This document shows positions 63,669 through 64,000 of a stretch of 64,000 nt of DNA, one piece after another. The stretch is from positions 7,940 through 71,939 of the forward strand of contig JAEWQJ010000024.1 in the NCBI GenBank assembly GCA_023399215.1, in the 5' to 3' direction. A program made the translations under genes and the position numbers. The DNA is from Methanobacteriota archaeon. GTDB taxonomy: Archaea; Halobacteriota; Methanosarcinia; Methanosarcinales; Methanosarcinaceae. Positions within the stretch are counted from its first letter, which is position 1; each line of letters begins with the position of its first letter. The notes beneath the pieces are model-generated. The model made no database searches. It was not told where the DNA came from and worked only from the letters and a program-made list of their open reading frames with translations.

Positions 63669-63818
63669 ATGACGCAAACAGCAGCGGCCCTAGCAGCTTA
63701 CAATGCATATTGGGCAAATTCCTTCATACCAGAAGCAAAAATCCTGTGGATGGTTTTGATCCTTATTCTGGCGATGATAGCTCTCTGGCAAGCCAGAACC
63801 TTTGTATCCCAATTCTGA
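63669..63818 (+). CDS. 49-residue single-span membrane protein
   Basis: The protein reads MTQTAAALAAYNAYWANSFI, then a hydrophobic segment (ILWMVLILILAMIALWQA) and a short tail. GGAGG lies eight bases before the ATG at 63669, exactly the spacing used by mttB and mtbB, which supports translation. Its place between mttP and mtbB suggests an accessory role with the permease or methyltransferase complex. It has no recognised family. Confidence 0.65.
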   Translation: MTQTAAALAAYNAYWANSFIPEAKILWMVLILILAMIALWQARTFVSQF

Positions 63819-63877
63819 ACCCCAGAATACAGTTTTCTAAATCTGAATTAGAGACAAATAGAAAGGAGGATAAAAAA

Positions 63878-64000
63878 ATGGCAACTGAATACGCTTTGCG
63901 TATGGGAGACGGTAAACGTATCTACCTTACCAAAGAAAAGATCGTGTCTGAAATTGAAGCCGGGACTGCAAATGCTGCCGATCTCGGTGAAATTCCTGCA
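63878..64000 (+). CDS. mtbB: Dimethylamine methyltransferase MtbB (5' end only)
   Basis: The first 41 codons, MATEYALRMGDGKRIYLTKE then KIVSEIEAGTANAADLGEIPA, match the start of dimethylamine methyltransferase. The gene runs off the window, so the expected in-frame UAG for pyrrolysine cannot be seen. GGAGG lies eight bases before the ATG. It supplies methyl groups to the MtbC encoded at the head of the operon. Confidence 0.9.
   Translation, partial: MATEYALRMGDGKRIYLTKEKIVSEIEAGTANAADLGEIPA

Overview
The window is from a methanogenic archaeon of the genus Methanosarcina. Three things show this. An fmdEFACDB operon encodes the molybdenum-type formylmethanofuran dehydrogenase. A trimethylamine methyltransferase gene (mttB) is split by an in-frame UAG read as pyrrolysine. 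Both sit among archaeal TATA promoters, secreted repeat proteins and decayed insertion sequences typical of that genus. The species cannot be fixed from the sequence alone.

Layout. 0.4-7.6 kb is an accessory stretch: three small secreted low-complexity proteins, a lipoprotein, a type IV pilin-like gene with a broken 3' copy, transposase and TnpB remnants, two copies of a MITE, and a dispersed repeat. 7.9-15.1 kb (minus strand) is one operon: a peptide/nickel-type ABC transporter (binding protein, two permeases, two ATPases) framed by two related SAM methyltransferases and ending in an MTH865-family protein. 16.2-22.3 kb is fmdEFACDB, preceded by a palindrome that closely resembles a ModE (molybdate regulator) operator and followed by a hairpin/U-tract terminator. 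22.5-27.1 kb holds single genes: a SIMPL-domain protein, a methyltransferase, a cytochrome b5-like lipoprotein and inorganic pyrophosphatase behind a 9 x 14-bp tandem repeat. 27.2-31.9 kb is an unusual divergent cluster (SDR, membrane protein and an 800-residue DUF362 protein, against an acetoacetate-decarboxylase-like protein) with a perfect 14-bp-arm palindrome between the two arms. 32.6-39.2 kb has a secreted protein, a MEDS/PAS histidine kinase and a beta-propeller/PKD surface protein. 39.3-43.0 kb is a decayed tandem duplication built around tRNA-Val(CAC): pentapeptide-repeat gene, small ORF and tRNA, in intact and broken copies with IS5-like debris between.

43.3-56.4 kb is mostly housekeeping: archaeal prepilin peptidase, an SGNH-like lipoprotein, cobalamin genes cbiE/cbiD, mismatch repair mutL/mutS, a zinc-ribbon protein with a non-AUG start, a PadR regulator plus membrane partner, tRNA-Pro(GGG) and a CDP-alcohol phosphatidyltransferase. 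56.9-64 kb is the methylamine region: an HdrD-like iron-sulfur protein, a truncated nifH-like fragment, then mtbC-mttB-mttC-mttP, two small genes and the first codons of mtbB.

Together, the mtt/mtb genes bring methyl groups from tri- and dimethylamine onto corrinoid proteins. The cbi genes help make that corrinoid. Fmd carries the final C1 oxidation (or first CO2 reduction) step. The best candidates for something undescribed are the DUF362/ADC/SDR cluster, the ABC transporter with twin methyltransferases, the tRNA-Val tandem module, and the family of small secreted repeat proteins that each follow the same dispersed repeat.
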